Origin: an uncultured Veillonella sp.
Lineage (GTDB): Bacteria; Bacillota; Negativicutes; Veillonellales; Veillonellaceae
Reading direction: 5' to 3'
Length of the DNA: 64,000 nucleotides
Assembly: GCA_900538355.1 (NCBI GenBank)
Contig: UPXS01000003.1
Location: 1 to 64,000, forward strand
Below, piece by piece: positions 1 through 7,410 of the stretch. Within the stretch, counting starts at the first letter, position 1; the number at the start of each line of letters is the position of its first letter. A model generated the notes under the pieces. The model did not search any database. It was not told the DNA's origin and saw nothing but the letters and a program-made list of their open reading frames with translations. A program made the translations under genes and the position numbers.

Positions 1-3
1 GAT

Positions 4-37
4 GTGACTGGAGTTCAGACGTGTGCTCTTCCGATCT
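4..37 (+). other. Illumina TruSeq adapter contamination
   Basis: The 34 bases match the standard TruSeq read-2 adapter, ending in GCTCTTCCGATCT. Translated in the forward frame they give the well-known artefact peptide TGVQTCALPIS fused to the following protein. Real genomic sequence begins at about base 38. This is a sequencing artefact, not biology. Confidence 0.97.
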
Positions 38-675
38 CATGGGATGAGATGGAAACAACATTGAATGATGTGAAGCTTGCTGTAGGGGAACAACAAGTGG
101 ATGTAACTATTCATGGTGGTGCTCGCGTTTTGCTTTGTGATGAAATGATTGAATATATTGCTTCTCATCGGAAGCAGTATCTATTGGGAAATAGCCATTT
201 TATGTTAGTGTCCATTCCTGAAAATAGCAAAGTTCATCACATTAATGCATGGTTGCTAGCTTTGCTTAATATGGGGATTGTTCCTATCATTAGTGAAGTA
301 GAGACACATCGTCAATTGTTTACTAAACCAGAGCAATTGTTGGAATGGGTAGATAAAGGGATATTAATTCAATGTAATATGGCTTCCTTTAATCATAGCA
401 ATGCTAATTATCATAGAGCTATTGAATTATATCGCAATGGTCTAATTCACTTCTTTGGTACTGGTTACTGTAATGAAAGTGATGTGCAAGCACATCAAGG
501 ATACGTAGAAGCTATTTCTCAATTAGATAGTACGTACAAAAAAGATTTGTTGCCGAATATTCATCTCAATGAGCGCGATCTTTTAGCTGATCGCACATTC
601 TATCCATCAGTGCCTTCTAGTTGGGTAGGTCAAAAGTCCAATTTCTTGACACGTCTATTTGGTTTTACATTATAA
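38..675 (+). CDS. CpsB/YwqE-like PHP-domain protein, 5' end missing
   Basis: This is the C-terminal ~211 residues of a protein resembling the CpsB/CapC/YwqE family. These are manganese-dependent PHP-fold protein-tyrosine phosphatases that act on capsule-synthesis kinases. The visible order fits the family: a HGG(A)R strand, a 'FMLVSIPENS' strand, the helix 'HHINAWLLALLNMG', then 'KPEQLLEWVDKGILIQCN' and 'LIHFFGTGY'. The true start lies beyond the contig end, and the apparent GTG at base 4 is adapter. The usual metal ligands look altered: the family's HPERN is SEVETHR here, and the usual SDAHN is GTGYCNES. It may therefore be a degenerate, non-catalytic member. The family call is moderately sure and catalysis is doubtful. 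Confidence 0.6.
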
Positions 676-680
676 TTTAT

Positions 681-731
681 ATAGGTTCTTTTATTCATGC
701 TGTATTGGCATGGCTAAAAGAGCCTATTTTT
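681..731 (+). terminator. Intrinsic terminator after the PHP gene
   Basis: A 13-bp stem (681-693 with 715-727) sits directly after the stop codon and is followed by a T-rich tract. It separates the PHP gene from nrdD. Confidence 0.8.
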
Positions 732-777
732 ACTTTATATTGTATTTGTTCTTGAAAACAACCACCATATATAGTAT
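730..777 (+). promoter_or_regulatory. Tandem NrdR-box candidates
   Basis: Two 16-bp sites resemble the NrdR box (acaCwAtATaTwGtgt): TTACTTTATATTGTAT at 730-745 and CCACCATATATAGTAT at 762-777. I count 12 and 13 matches out of 16. Equivalent positions are 32 bp apart, about three helical turns, which is the spacing known for NrdR pairs. The second box covers the spacer and -10 of the predicted nrdD promoter, so NrdR binding would repress nrdDG. Confidence 0.7.
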
Positions 778-780
778 ACT
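752..780 (+). promoter_or_regulatory. nrdD promoter
   Basis: TTGAAA (752-757), a 17-bp spacer, then TATACT (775-780). This is a near-consensus housekeeping promoter overlapped by the downstream NrdR-like box. The transcript would carry a leader of roughly 130 bases before the nrdD start. Confidence 0.65.
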
Positions 781-843
781 GAGTTAGCGGTAAAAAATAG
801 AGAGTTTAGTCATAATTCTTTACATTTTTACATATAAATTTAT

Positions 844-870
844 AAAAAGTATGGTTTTCCATACTTTTTT
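844..870 (+). terminator. Terminator-like hairpin in the nrdD leader
   Basis: An 11-bp perfect stem (AAAAAGTATGG, loop TTTT, CCATACTTTTT) ends in a T-run. It lies between the predicted promoter and the nrdD ribosome-binding site. It could terminate upstream read-through or act as an attenuator in the nrdD leader. Confidence 0.55.
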
Positions 871-920
871 CTATGTCTTAACATATATTTCAGCGGTAAC
901 AAAATGGGGAGGTTGCCAAT

Positions 921-3071
921 ATGTTGCAGGTCATTAAACGGGATGGTACAAAGGTACCATTTGATAAGAATAAGATTGCTTTGGCTATAGAAAAAGCTGA
1001 GCATAGTAGTACAGGGTTGTACGAAGAGGGGTTGGCACAGCGTATTGCTGATGAAATTGAAGAATATGCTACAAAGCTCCAAAAAGACATGACAATTTAT
1101 GCTATTGAAGATCAAGTGTATTATAAGTTGATTGAGTATCATAATCCTGCAACGGCACGTGCCTATGAAGGTTACAAAGCTGTTCAAGCTTTTAAACGTC
1201 GTCAAAATACCACTGATGATGATGTAATCGGTTTATTAGATCGCAGTAATGTCAGCGTTCTCGATGAAAACTCTAATAAGGATGCTGCTATTGTATCTAC
1301 ACAACGTGATTTAATCGCTGGTGAAGTATCTAAGGATATTGCTCGTCGTAAATTAATTCCTACAGATATTTTAGAAGCCCATGATAGTGGTGCTATTCAC
1401 TTCCATGATATGGATTACATTATCCAGCCTATGTTTAACTGTTGCTTGATCAATTTGGAAGATATGCTTACAAATGGTACGGTTATCAATGGTAAGAAAA
1501 TTGATACACCTAAATCCTTCCAAGTTGCATGTACAGTAACAACGCAAATTATTGCCCAAGTTGCATCTGGTCAATACGGAGGTCAAAGTATCAATGGTAT
1601 CGATCGCATCTTGGCGCCATTCGTACGCAAATCTTACGAAAAAATCCTCAACAATGTTATTGAAGAACAAGTTGAGATTTACGGGATGGAACCAAATATG
1701 GAAAAAGCCCGTGAAATTGCGTGGAAACGTACGCGTAAAGAGGTTAAGGATGGCATCCAAACTATCCAATATCAAATCAATACATTGATGACTACAAATG
1801 GTCAATCTCCATTTGTTACATTGTTCATGTATTTTAAACCTGATTATGAATATGCTAAAGAGGCTGCTCTTATTACAGAAGAGATTTTACGCCAACGTAT
1901 TAAGGGTGTAAAAAATGAAGCTGATGTATATATTACGCCAGCATTCCCTAAATTGATTTATGTTCTTGATGAACATAATGTAACGCCTGATAGTCCATAT
2001 TACTATTTAACTGAACTTGCTGCACAATGTACGGCTAAACGCATGTATCCAGATTACATTTCCGCGAAGAAGATGAAGGAAAACTATGAAGGTAATGTAT
2101 TTAGCCCAATGGGATGTCGTTCTTTCTTATCTCCTTGGAAGGATGAAAAGGGGAACTATAAGTTTGATGGGCGCTTTAATATGGGCGTTGTAAGTTTGAA
2201 CTTACCTCAAATTGGCATCTTAGCTCGCGGTAGTGAAGAAAGATTCTTTGAAATTTTAGATAAACGTCTTGAATTAGCGGAAAAAGCATTACTATTACGT
2301 TACAACTTATTAAAGGATGTAGTGAGTGATGTATCGCCAATTCATTGGCAACATGGTGCTATTGCGCGCCTAAAAAAAGGAGAGAAAATCGCTCGCTTCC
2401 TAACTGGTGGTTATGCAACAATTTCTCTTGGCTACATCGGTATTTATGAAGCAACTCGATTGATTACCGGTGAGTCTAACACAGGTGAAAAAGGTCGTGT
2501 ATTTGCCATGAAAATTATGGATCGTTTAAATGATGCCATCAATCTATGGCATGATAAACATAATCTTGGCTTTGGTTTATATGGTACACCTGCTGAAAGT
2601 TTAACAAATCGATTCTCTTCTCTAGATCGTGCTCGCTTTGGTGTAATTGAAGATATCACTGATAAAGGATATTACACTAATAGCTATCACGTAAATGTTC
2701 GTGAAGAAATCAATGTATTTGATAAGTTTAATTTTGAATCTGAATTCCAAAAGAAATCGACTGGCGGTTGTATTTCCTATGCGGAAATTCCGAATATGAC
2801 TAATAATATTCCAGCCGTTTTGACTATGATTCAATATATTTATGACCATATTTCTTATGCTGAGTTTAATACTAAGTCCGACTACTGTCACGAATGTGGT
2901 TTTGATGGTGAAATTAAGGTCAATGAACATAATGAATGGGAATGTCCACGTTGCCACAACACAAACCGCGATAAATTAACTGTAATTCGTCGCACCTGTG
3001 GTTACCTAGGTGAAAACTTCTGGAACGAAGGGCGTACGAAAGAAATCAAAGATCGTGTAATGCACATTTAA
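921..3071 (+). CDS. nrdD: Anaerobic ribonucleoside-triphosphate reductase NrdD
   Basis: Class III ribonucleotide reductase, the glycyl-radical enzyme that makes deoxynucleotides without oxygen. The 716 residues match the family. An ATP-cone regulatory domain covers about residues 1-95 (MLQVIKRDGTKVPFDKNKI). The ten-stranded barrel follows. At the C terminus are two zinc-binding cysteine pairs (CHEC 656-659, CPRC 675-678) and the radical loop RRTCGYLG, with Gly694 as the radical site. ATG 921 is preceded by GGGGAGG. nrdG, its activase, follows after a hairpin, and tandem NrdR-like boxes lie upstream. The gene looks complete. Confidence 0.97.
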   Translation: MLQVIKRDGTKVPFDKNKIALAIEKAEHSSTGLYEEGLAQRIADEIEEYATKLQKDMTIYAIEDQVYYKLIEYHNPATARAYEGYKAVQAFKRRQNTTDDDVIGLLDRSNVSVLDENSNKDAAIVSTQRDLIAGEVSKDIARRKLIPTDILEAHDSGAIHFHDMDYIIQPMFNCCLINLEDMLTNGTVINGKKIDTPKSFQVACTVTTQIIAQVASGQYGGQSINGIDRILAPFVRKSYEKILNNVIEEQVEIYGMEPNMEKAREIAWKRTRKEVKDGIQTIQYQINTLMTTNGQSPFVTLFMYFKPDYEYAKEAALITEEILRQRIKGVKNEADVYITPAFPKLIYVLDEHNVTPDSPYYYLTELAAQCTAKRMYPDYISAKKMKENYEGNVFSPMGCRSFLSPWKDEKGNYKFDGRFNMGVVSLNLPQIGILARGSEERFFEILDKRLELAEKALLLRYNLLKDVVSDVSPIHWQHGAIARLKKGEKIARFLTGGYATISLGYIGIYEATRLITGESNTGEKGRVFAMKIMDRLNDAINLWHDKHNLGFGLYGTPAESLTNRFSSLDRARFGVIEDITDKGYYTNSYHVNVREEINVFDKFNFESEFQKKSTGGCISYAEIPNMTNNIPAVLTMIQYIYDHISYAEFNTKSDYCHECGFDGEIKVNEHNEWECPRCHNTNRDKLTVIRRTCGYLGENFWNEGRTKEIKDRVMHI

Positions 3072-3104
3072 AATTATTAGAATTATAGTTTCTATAAATA
3101 CATG

Positions 3105-3140
3105 GTAAAAGCTGTGCTTAAGGCACAGCTTTTACTGCGT
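3105..3140 (+). terminator. Hairpin between nrdD and nrdG
   Basis: A 13-bp stem (GTAAAAGCTGTGC with GCACAGCTTTTAC) lies just after nrdD. It has only a short T tract, so it may terminate partially or stabilise the nrdD mRNA while letting some transcription reach nrdG. Confidence 0.6.
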
Positions 3141-3208
3141 TTGTAAGAAATAGAAATATATCTATATAGTGTTAATCAAAGTTGATAATTACTTTTATGG
3201 AGGTAATT

Positions 3209-3706
3209 ATGAGATATGGGCAAATAAGACAATATGATATTGCCAATGGGGAAGGTATTCGTACATCTATATTCGTAACCGGTTGTACACATTGTTGTTA
3301 TAACTGTTTTAATGAAGAATACCAGGATTTTAATGCCGGTAAGGAGTGGACTCAATCTGAAACTGATTTAGTTGTATCCTATGTGAAAACTCCAACATGC
3401 TCAGGTTTAACCTTGTTAGGTGGGGAACCGTTCCAAAATGTACAAGGTTTATTGCCGGTGGTGCGGGCAGTCCGTGCGGCGGCGCCAGACAAGAAAATTT
3501 GGGCCTATTCAGGTTATACTATAGATGATATCTTAGAAGATAAGTTGAGAAGCGCTTTATTACATGAAATTGATATTCTCGTAGACGGTCGCTTTGTAGA
3601 TGAACTAAAAGATCCAGCATTGCGATTTAGAGGGTCATCTAATCAACGTATTATAGATGTTAAGAAAACATTAGAAACAGGCGAAGTCGTATTAGCAATG
3701 GAGTAA
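3209..3706 (+). CDS. nrdG: Anaerobic ribonucleotide reductase activating protein NrdG
   Basis: Radical-SAM activase that uses a 4Fe-4S cluster and S-adenosylmethionine to place the glycyl radical on NrdD. The cluster motif CX3CX2C is Cys26, Cys30 and Cys33 (GCTHCCYNCF). A 'GGEPF' strand follows, typical of small radical-SAM activases. I chose ATG 3209 because GGAGG (3199-3203) sits five bases ahead of it. A longer open frame from TTG 3182 has no ribosome site. The protein has 165 residues, normal for the family. It is followed after two bases by the ClC gene, so the two are probably co-translated. Confidence 0.95.
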   Translation: MRYGQIRQYDIANGEGIRTSIFVTGCTHCCYNCFNEEYQDFNAGKEWTQSETDLVVSYVKTPTCSGLTLLGGEPFQNVQGLLPVVRAVRAAAPDKKIWAYSGYTIDDILEDKLRSALLHEIDILVDGRFVDELKDPALRFRGSSNQRIIDVKKTLETGEVVLAME

Positions 3707-3708
3707 GT

Positions 3709-4947
3709 ATGGCATTTGATAAACGTTTAATAGGCCTCATAATTATCGTTGGATTTATAGCGGGATTAGTAGGGGCTTCTTATACACATTTATTACATGG
3801 GATTCAGCACTTTGTATATCATTATTCTTCTGCTGATCATATGAGTTTTGGTACTGCTGTAGCTCGTGTATCTCCCGTAGAGCGATTGATACCACTGATT
3901 ATTTGCGGTCTTATAGGCGGTGTCGGTTGGGTACTTATTCATCGATATGGTAAAGGTGTTGTAGATATTAAAACGGCTGTATCTGGTAAGATGGATATGA
4001 ATCCTATTACTACTGTTTTACATGCAACTTTACAAATTATTACCGTAGGTATTGGTTCACCATTAGGACGAGAAGTCGCACCACGTGAAGCCAGTGCAGG
4101 GATTACAACTTTTTTAGTTAAACATTTTGATATAAAACAAGAAGACCGCCAACTATTGATTGCTTGTGCAGCAGGTGCTGGCTTGGCAGCGGTTTATAAT
4201 TCACCGTTATCGGCAGCGATTTTTACGTTAGAAACATTGCTTCTTACATGGAATATACGGGCTATGAGTGCTGCTCTTGTATGCTGTGGATTAGCAACCT
4301 TTGTAACGAGACAGGCAGGTGTAGGGGATGTTATTCAATATACAATGGCTCAACCTAGCTTGGGTAGCCATTATGTTGAATTCTCCATTGCCTTGGGTGC
4401 TATTGTTGCCTTAGGTGTAGTTTTATTTAATATTACACAAAGTAAGTTACCGGCTATTCATCGTAGCAGTCCTGTTATGATTCCCATTTCTATCGTAGCA
4501 TTTACACTTATCGGTGTATTAGCTATGTATTTCCCTGAAATTCTTGGGAATGGTAAGGCTGGCAATGAATTAACCTTTACCAATGAAATTACATGGACTT
4601 ATGCATTAGGTTTATTTGGTTCTAAGTGGGTAGCTGTATTACTCGCATTAGCAGCAGGTGCGTATGGTGGCCGTATTACTCCATCTATGATGTTGGGAAG
4701 TACGCTAGCTATAGTATTTGGTACCATTTGGTCTATTGCTGTTGCCCCTATATCATTAGGTATGGCAGCATTCATCGGTGCCGTAGCATTCCTTGGCCTT
4801 GCTCAAAAGATGCCAATGACATCTTGTGTATTTATGCTTGAGCTTTCAAGATTTTCTGTAGAAATGTTGTTCCCTATAGCGTTAACTATGGGTACAGCGC
4901 TTATGGTAGAGCAGATTATTCAGTCAAAACTAAAGAGTGATAAATAG
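3709..4947 (+). CDS. ClC-family chloride channel or H+/Cl- exchanger
   Basis: A polytopic membrane protein of 412 residues with about ten hydrophobic segments and the inverted-repeat layout of ClC proteins. The anion-filter segment is recognisable at residues 116-130 (GSPLGREVAPREASA, the family's GxGxGREGP region). So is the following 'GAGLAAVYNSPLSAAIFTLE', a strong ClC signature. The first filter motif GSGIP is not preserved (VSGKMDMNP), so ion selectivity cannot be read from the sequence. ATG 3709 follows the nrdG stop by two bases, with GGAG inside the end of nrdG. A role in ion or pH balance is family inference. Confidence 0.85.
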   Translation: MAFDKRLIGLIIIVGFIAGLVGASYTHLLHGIQHFVYHYSSADHMSFGTAVARVSPVERLIPLIICGLIGGVGWVLIHRYGKGVVDIKTAVSGKMDMNPITTVLHATLQIITVGIGSPLGREVAPREASAGITTFLVKHFDIKQEDRQLLIACAAGAGLAAVYNSPLSAAIFTLETLLLTWNIRAMSAALVCCGLATFVTRQAGVGDVIQYTMAQPSLGSHYVEFSIALGAIVALGVVLFNITQSKLPAIHRSSPVMIPISIVAFTLIGVLAMYFPEILGNGKAGNELTFTNEITWTYALGLFGSKWVAVLLALAAGAYGGRITPSMMLGSTLAIVFGTIWSIAVAPISLGMAAFIGAVAFLGLAQKMPMTSCVFMLELSRFSVEMLFPIALTMGTALMVEQIIQSKLKSDK

Positions 4948-4961
4948 TAATCTAAACACAT

Positions 4962-4998
4962 GGATGCTTCCCTGTATTTTACAGGGGGCATCCATTTT
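4962..4998 (+). terminator. Terminator after the ClC gene
   Basis: Stem TGGATGC...CCCTGTA pairs with TACAGGG...GCATCCA and runs into TTTTG. The IS-derived repeat begins immediately at the T tract. The second repeat copy at 11017 sits after a terminator in the same way. Confidence 0.75.
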
Positions 4999-5388
4999 GT
5001 TATTGTCTTTAGACTGGTTCGCGACATAGTCGCGAATCATAAAACCACCCGCTATGCGGGTGCGGTAACCTTAAAGTATAAATTTAGAAATAGACACTTT
5101 TGGTCCGAGGGATATTATGTTAGTACAGTAGGTCTAAATGAGGCAACAGTAAGAAAATATATACGTGAGCAAGAGTTACATGACCAAATGAAGGATAAGT
5201 TAAGTGTAAAAGAGTATGAGGACCCTTTTAAGGGTAGCAAGTAATACATATCCCCTTTGAGGGGAAGGTTACGAGTCAATGGCTATGCGGCTTGAACGTA
5301 GTGAAAGCCAGCGCCTTTAGACGCTGGCCTAGTACTACGGGCTTATAGCCCGTGAGCAAACCACCCGTTTTACGGGTGGTTCTGATAT
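4995..5388 (+). mobile_element. Degenerate IS200/IS605-like element
   Basis: The left end (4995-5051) carries the hairpin TTCGCGAC-ATA-GTCGCGAA (5018-5036) and the word AAACCACCCG. A piece of tnpA follows (5071-5244). The right part then holds serial hairpins: CCCCTTTGAGGGG near 5252, GCCAGCG/CGCTGGC at 5307-5328, CGGGCT/AGCCCG at 5338-5352 and ACCACCCG/CGGGTGGT at 5360-5380. Subterminal hairpins rather than inverted-repeat ends suit single-strand Y1 transposition. The 57-bp left end recurs at 11017 with one difference. Confidence 0.65.
5071..5244 (+). pseudogene. IS200/IS605 TnpA transposase, C-terminal remnant
   Basis: About 57 residues match the end of Y1 (HUH) transposases: 'RHFWSEGYYVSTVG', then 'VRKYIREQE', whose tyrosine corresponds to the catalytic Tyr, then 'KEYEDPFKGSK'. 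The HUH half, about the first 80 residues, is gone. The open frame upstream (from 4960) reads through a terminator and the IS left end and is not coding. The remnant cannot transpose by itself. Confidence 0.7.
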
Positions 5389-5442
5389 ATCGAAAAATTG
5401 ATAATTTTAACGCATAATTATGTGAAAATAAAATGAAAAAAA

Positions 5443-5471
5443 TTTACTTTTACAGTAAAATGTGGTATTTT
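5443..5471 (+). promoter_or_regulatory. Candidate adhesin promoter
   Basis: TTTACT (5443-5448), 17 bp, then TATTTT (5466-5471). A palindrome TTTTAC-A-GTAAAA overlaps the spacer, and an inverted repeat AATCGATA...TATCGATT (about 5492-5520) lies in the leader. Either could be an operator. Weak evidence only. Confidence 0.4.
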
Positions 5472-5575
5472 AGTTATATGATTTTAAGAAAATCGATATA
5501 GTCTAAGTGATTATCGATTGGTTACTGTAATTTTTATGTAAGTGGATATAGTTAGTTTGATTTAAAGGGGTAAGA

Positions 5576-7393
5576 TTGATGAATCGAGTGTTTAAAGTAA
5601 TTTGGAATCGTACAAAGGGGTGTTACGTAGTCGTAGCGGAAACGGCAAAGAACATGACGAAACGGTCTTCTTTGTCGGTTGTATTTTCTAAAATGGTAGG
5701 TGCTACTGCGCTTGCCGTTATGTTGACGGGCGTTATGATGCCGACTGATGCTTTGGGGGCACCGATTAAAAATGGTATCGGAGCGCAGGCCTCAAATAAT
5801 GGTGGTATCGCTATTGGTGATATAGCTAATGCACTTGGTGATTATAGTGTAGCCATCGGTAACGGTGCAAAAGCAGCCGGTGAAAGTACTGTAGGCACGA
5901 ATATCCCGACAAGTACAGTGGCTATAGGTCAAGGGGCACAAGCTTTGGAAAACGGGGATATCGTTATCGGTCGTTCCGCAAAGAGTATTGTTTCTACGCA
6001 CCATGGTAATCCTGGATCCGGCGCTGTAGTTATGGGGGCGGATGCTGCTTCCTACGGTGCTCGTGGTGATGTGGCTATCGGTGCATCTGCGGAAACAAAT
6101 GTAAAAATTAAGAATGATGGCGGTACTGTTAACCCTAAATATGCGCAAGGTGTAGCTATCGGCAGCACTGCAAAAACTTATGGTACACAGTCTCTTGCTC
6201 TCGGTGCAGATACAAGAGCTATTGGTAATTCATCTGTTGCCATCGGCGGTGATGATATCGATATGGCTCGTACTGAATTGGAAACAGCTGTGCCTCAATT
6301 GGCTGCAGGAAACGGTATTAAAAAGAGCTTTAACAAGGAAATTGAAGATAAATTCGCCGGCACTCTTGGTTCGGCATCTATTAATGTAAAAGGTAAATAT
6401 GCAAATACGGCGGCTATCGGTGATGCAACTACGGCTATCGGTACATTGAGCGAAGCCTATGGTACAGGCTCTACAGCAATCGGTATCAACTCTTTGACTA
6501 AAGGTGTAGCCAGCACCGGTATCGGTATCATGACACGTAGTTGGGGAACAAATTCTCTTGCTCTTGGTACGCAGGTTGGTGCTTACGGTGATCGTTCATC
6601 CTCTATCGGTGATACGAACCAGGTCGGTTTAGATATGAAAGACGGTTCTAAATCCGGGAAAGAGTCTGCTGCTGTTGGTTCCAAGAATACGATTTACGGT
6701 AATCAGGCGTATGCTATCGGTGCAGGAAATACCATCGGTTCCGCTACTGTTATGACCACGACGGAAGCAAATGGTAGTGGTGCAGGTGCCGATCAGGATA
6801 CAATTACAACTGTTACAGACGGTACTGTTAAAGGTAATATGTCCGGTGCATTCGGCTATAAGAACAGTATTACGGCCGATAATTCTTATGTAGTGGGCAG
6901 TAACTCCAATGTTTCCGCTGATGGGGCTATGGTTCTCGGGAACAATGCTTCCGTGACGGCGAAAAATGCTGTGGCTCTCGGTAATAATACAAAGGTAGAT
7001 AATGAAAGCGCTGTAGCTCTGGGGACCGGTTCTGAAACGGCAGCAGCTGTAGCGACACCTTCCGCAACCATTAACGGAGCTGTACATAACTTTGCTGGTA
7101 TTAATCCGTCATCTACCGTAAGTGTTGGCAAGGCAGGCATGGAACGGACAGTTACTAATGTAGCGGCAGGTCGTATTTCCGCTATTTCTACGGATGCTAT
7201 CAACGGCAGTCAATTGCATGCAGTTACTTCGGAGATGGATAAGGGCGTGGTATATGCCGGTGATGTGAAAGCTGCATCGGCTACAGCTAATCAATTTACT
7301 CGTAAATTTGGTGAACAGACAAATGTTGTTGGTGGCGTGACTGATCCACAAAACTATCCGATAATAATATCGGCGTTGTATCCAACGGAATAG
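5576..7393 (+). CDS. Trimeric autotransporter adhesin, N-terminal part (frameshifted)
   Basis: N-terminal part of a YadA-like surface adhesin. Residues 1-60 are an ESPR-type extended signal peptide (MNRVFKVIWNRTKGCYVVVAETAK, then a hydrophobic core ending near DALGA). Many YadA head repeats follow ('VAIGNGAKA', 'AIGIN', 'ALGTQ' types) up to about residue 490. A neck motif 'GRISAISTDAINGSQL' then leads into a stalk. From the A-run at 7350-7353 the frame is broken: the last ~14 residues are out of frame, ending at TAG 7393. The natural protein would continue to 10233. It is secreted by the Sec system, and the head would be displayed on the cell surface. A good ribosome site (AAAGGGG) precedes 5576. 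Confidence 0.9.
   Translation: MMNRVFKVIWNRTKGCYVVVAETAKNMTKRSSLSVVFSKMVGATALAVMLTGVMMPTDALGAPIKNGIGAQASNNGGIAIGDIANALGDYSVAIGNGAKAAGESTVGTNIPTSTVAIGQGAQALENGDIVIGRSAKSIVSTHHGNPGSGAVVMGADAASYGARGDVAIGASAETNVKIKNDGGTVNPKYAQGVAIGSTAKTYGTQSLALGADTRAIGNSSVAIGGDDIDMARTELETAVPQLAAGNGIKKSFNKEIEDKFAGTLGSASINVKGKYANTAAIGDATTAIGTLSEAYGTGSTAIGINSLTKGVASTGIGIMTRSWGTNSLALGTQVGAYGDRSSSIGDTNQVGLDMKDGSKSGKESAAVGSKNTIYGNQAYAIGAGNTIGSATVMTTTEANGSGAGADQDTITTVTDGTVKGNMSGAFGYKNSITADNSYVVGSNSNVSADGAMVLGNNASVTAKNAVALGNNTKVDNESAVALGTGSETAAAVATPSATINGAVHNFAGINPSSTVSVGKAGMERTVTNVAAGRISAISTDAINGSQLHAVTSEMDKGVVYAGDVKAASATANQFTRKFGEQTNVVGGVTDPQNYPIIISALYPTE
7350..7353 (+). other. Apparent one-base frameshift in the adhesin gene
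   Basis: The run AAAA here breaks the reading frame. Adding one A restores a continuous frame reading LSDNNIGVVS, the same phrase as in-frame copies near 8115 and, more loosely, 9435. With the extra base, 5576-10233 is 1552 codons plus stop. It could be a sequencing error, a mutation, or a reversible switch. Confidence 0.8.
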
Positions 7394-7410
7394 ATACATT
7401 AAATGTAAAA

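Noticed and set aside
1371..1805. Long antisense frame inside nrdD and similar antisense frames in smc, fabF, uvrA and the adhesin
   Set aside because: Shadows of strongly supported genes, without ribosome sites or recognisable products.
3709..4947. ClC gene as a fluoride exporter (CLC-F)
   Set aside because: The filter motifs are altered in a way that does not clearly match CLC-F, and no fluoride riboswitch is visible upstream, so no ion is assigned.
4960..5070. Open frame leading into the TnpA remnant
   Set aside because: It translates a terminator and the IS left end (including the hairpins); only the part from about 5071 resembles a protein family.
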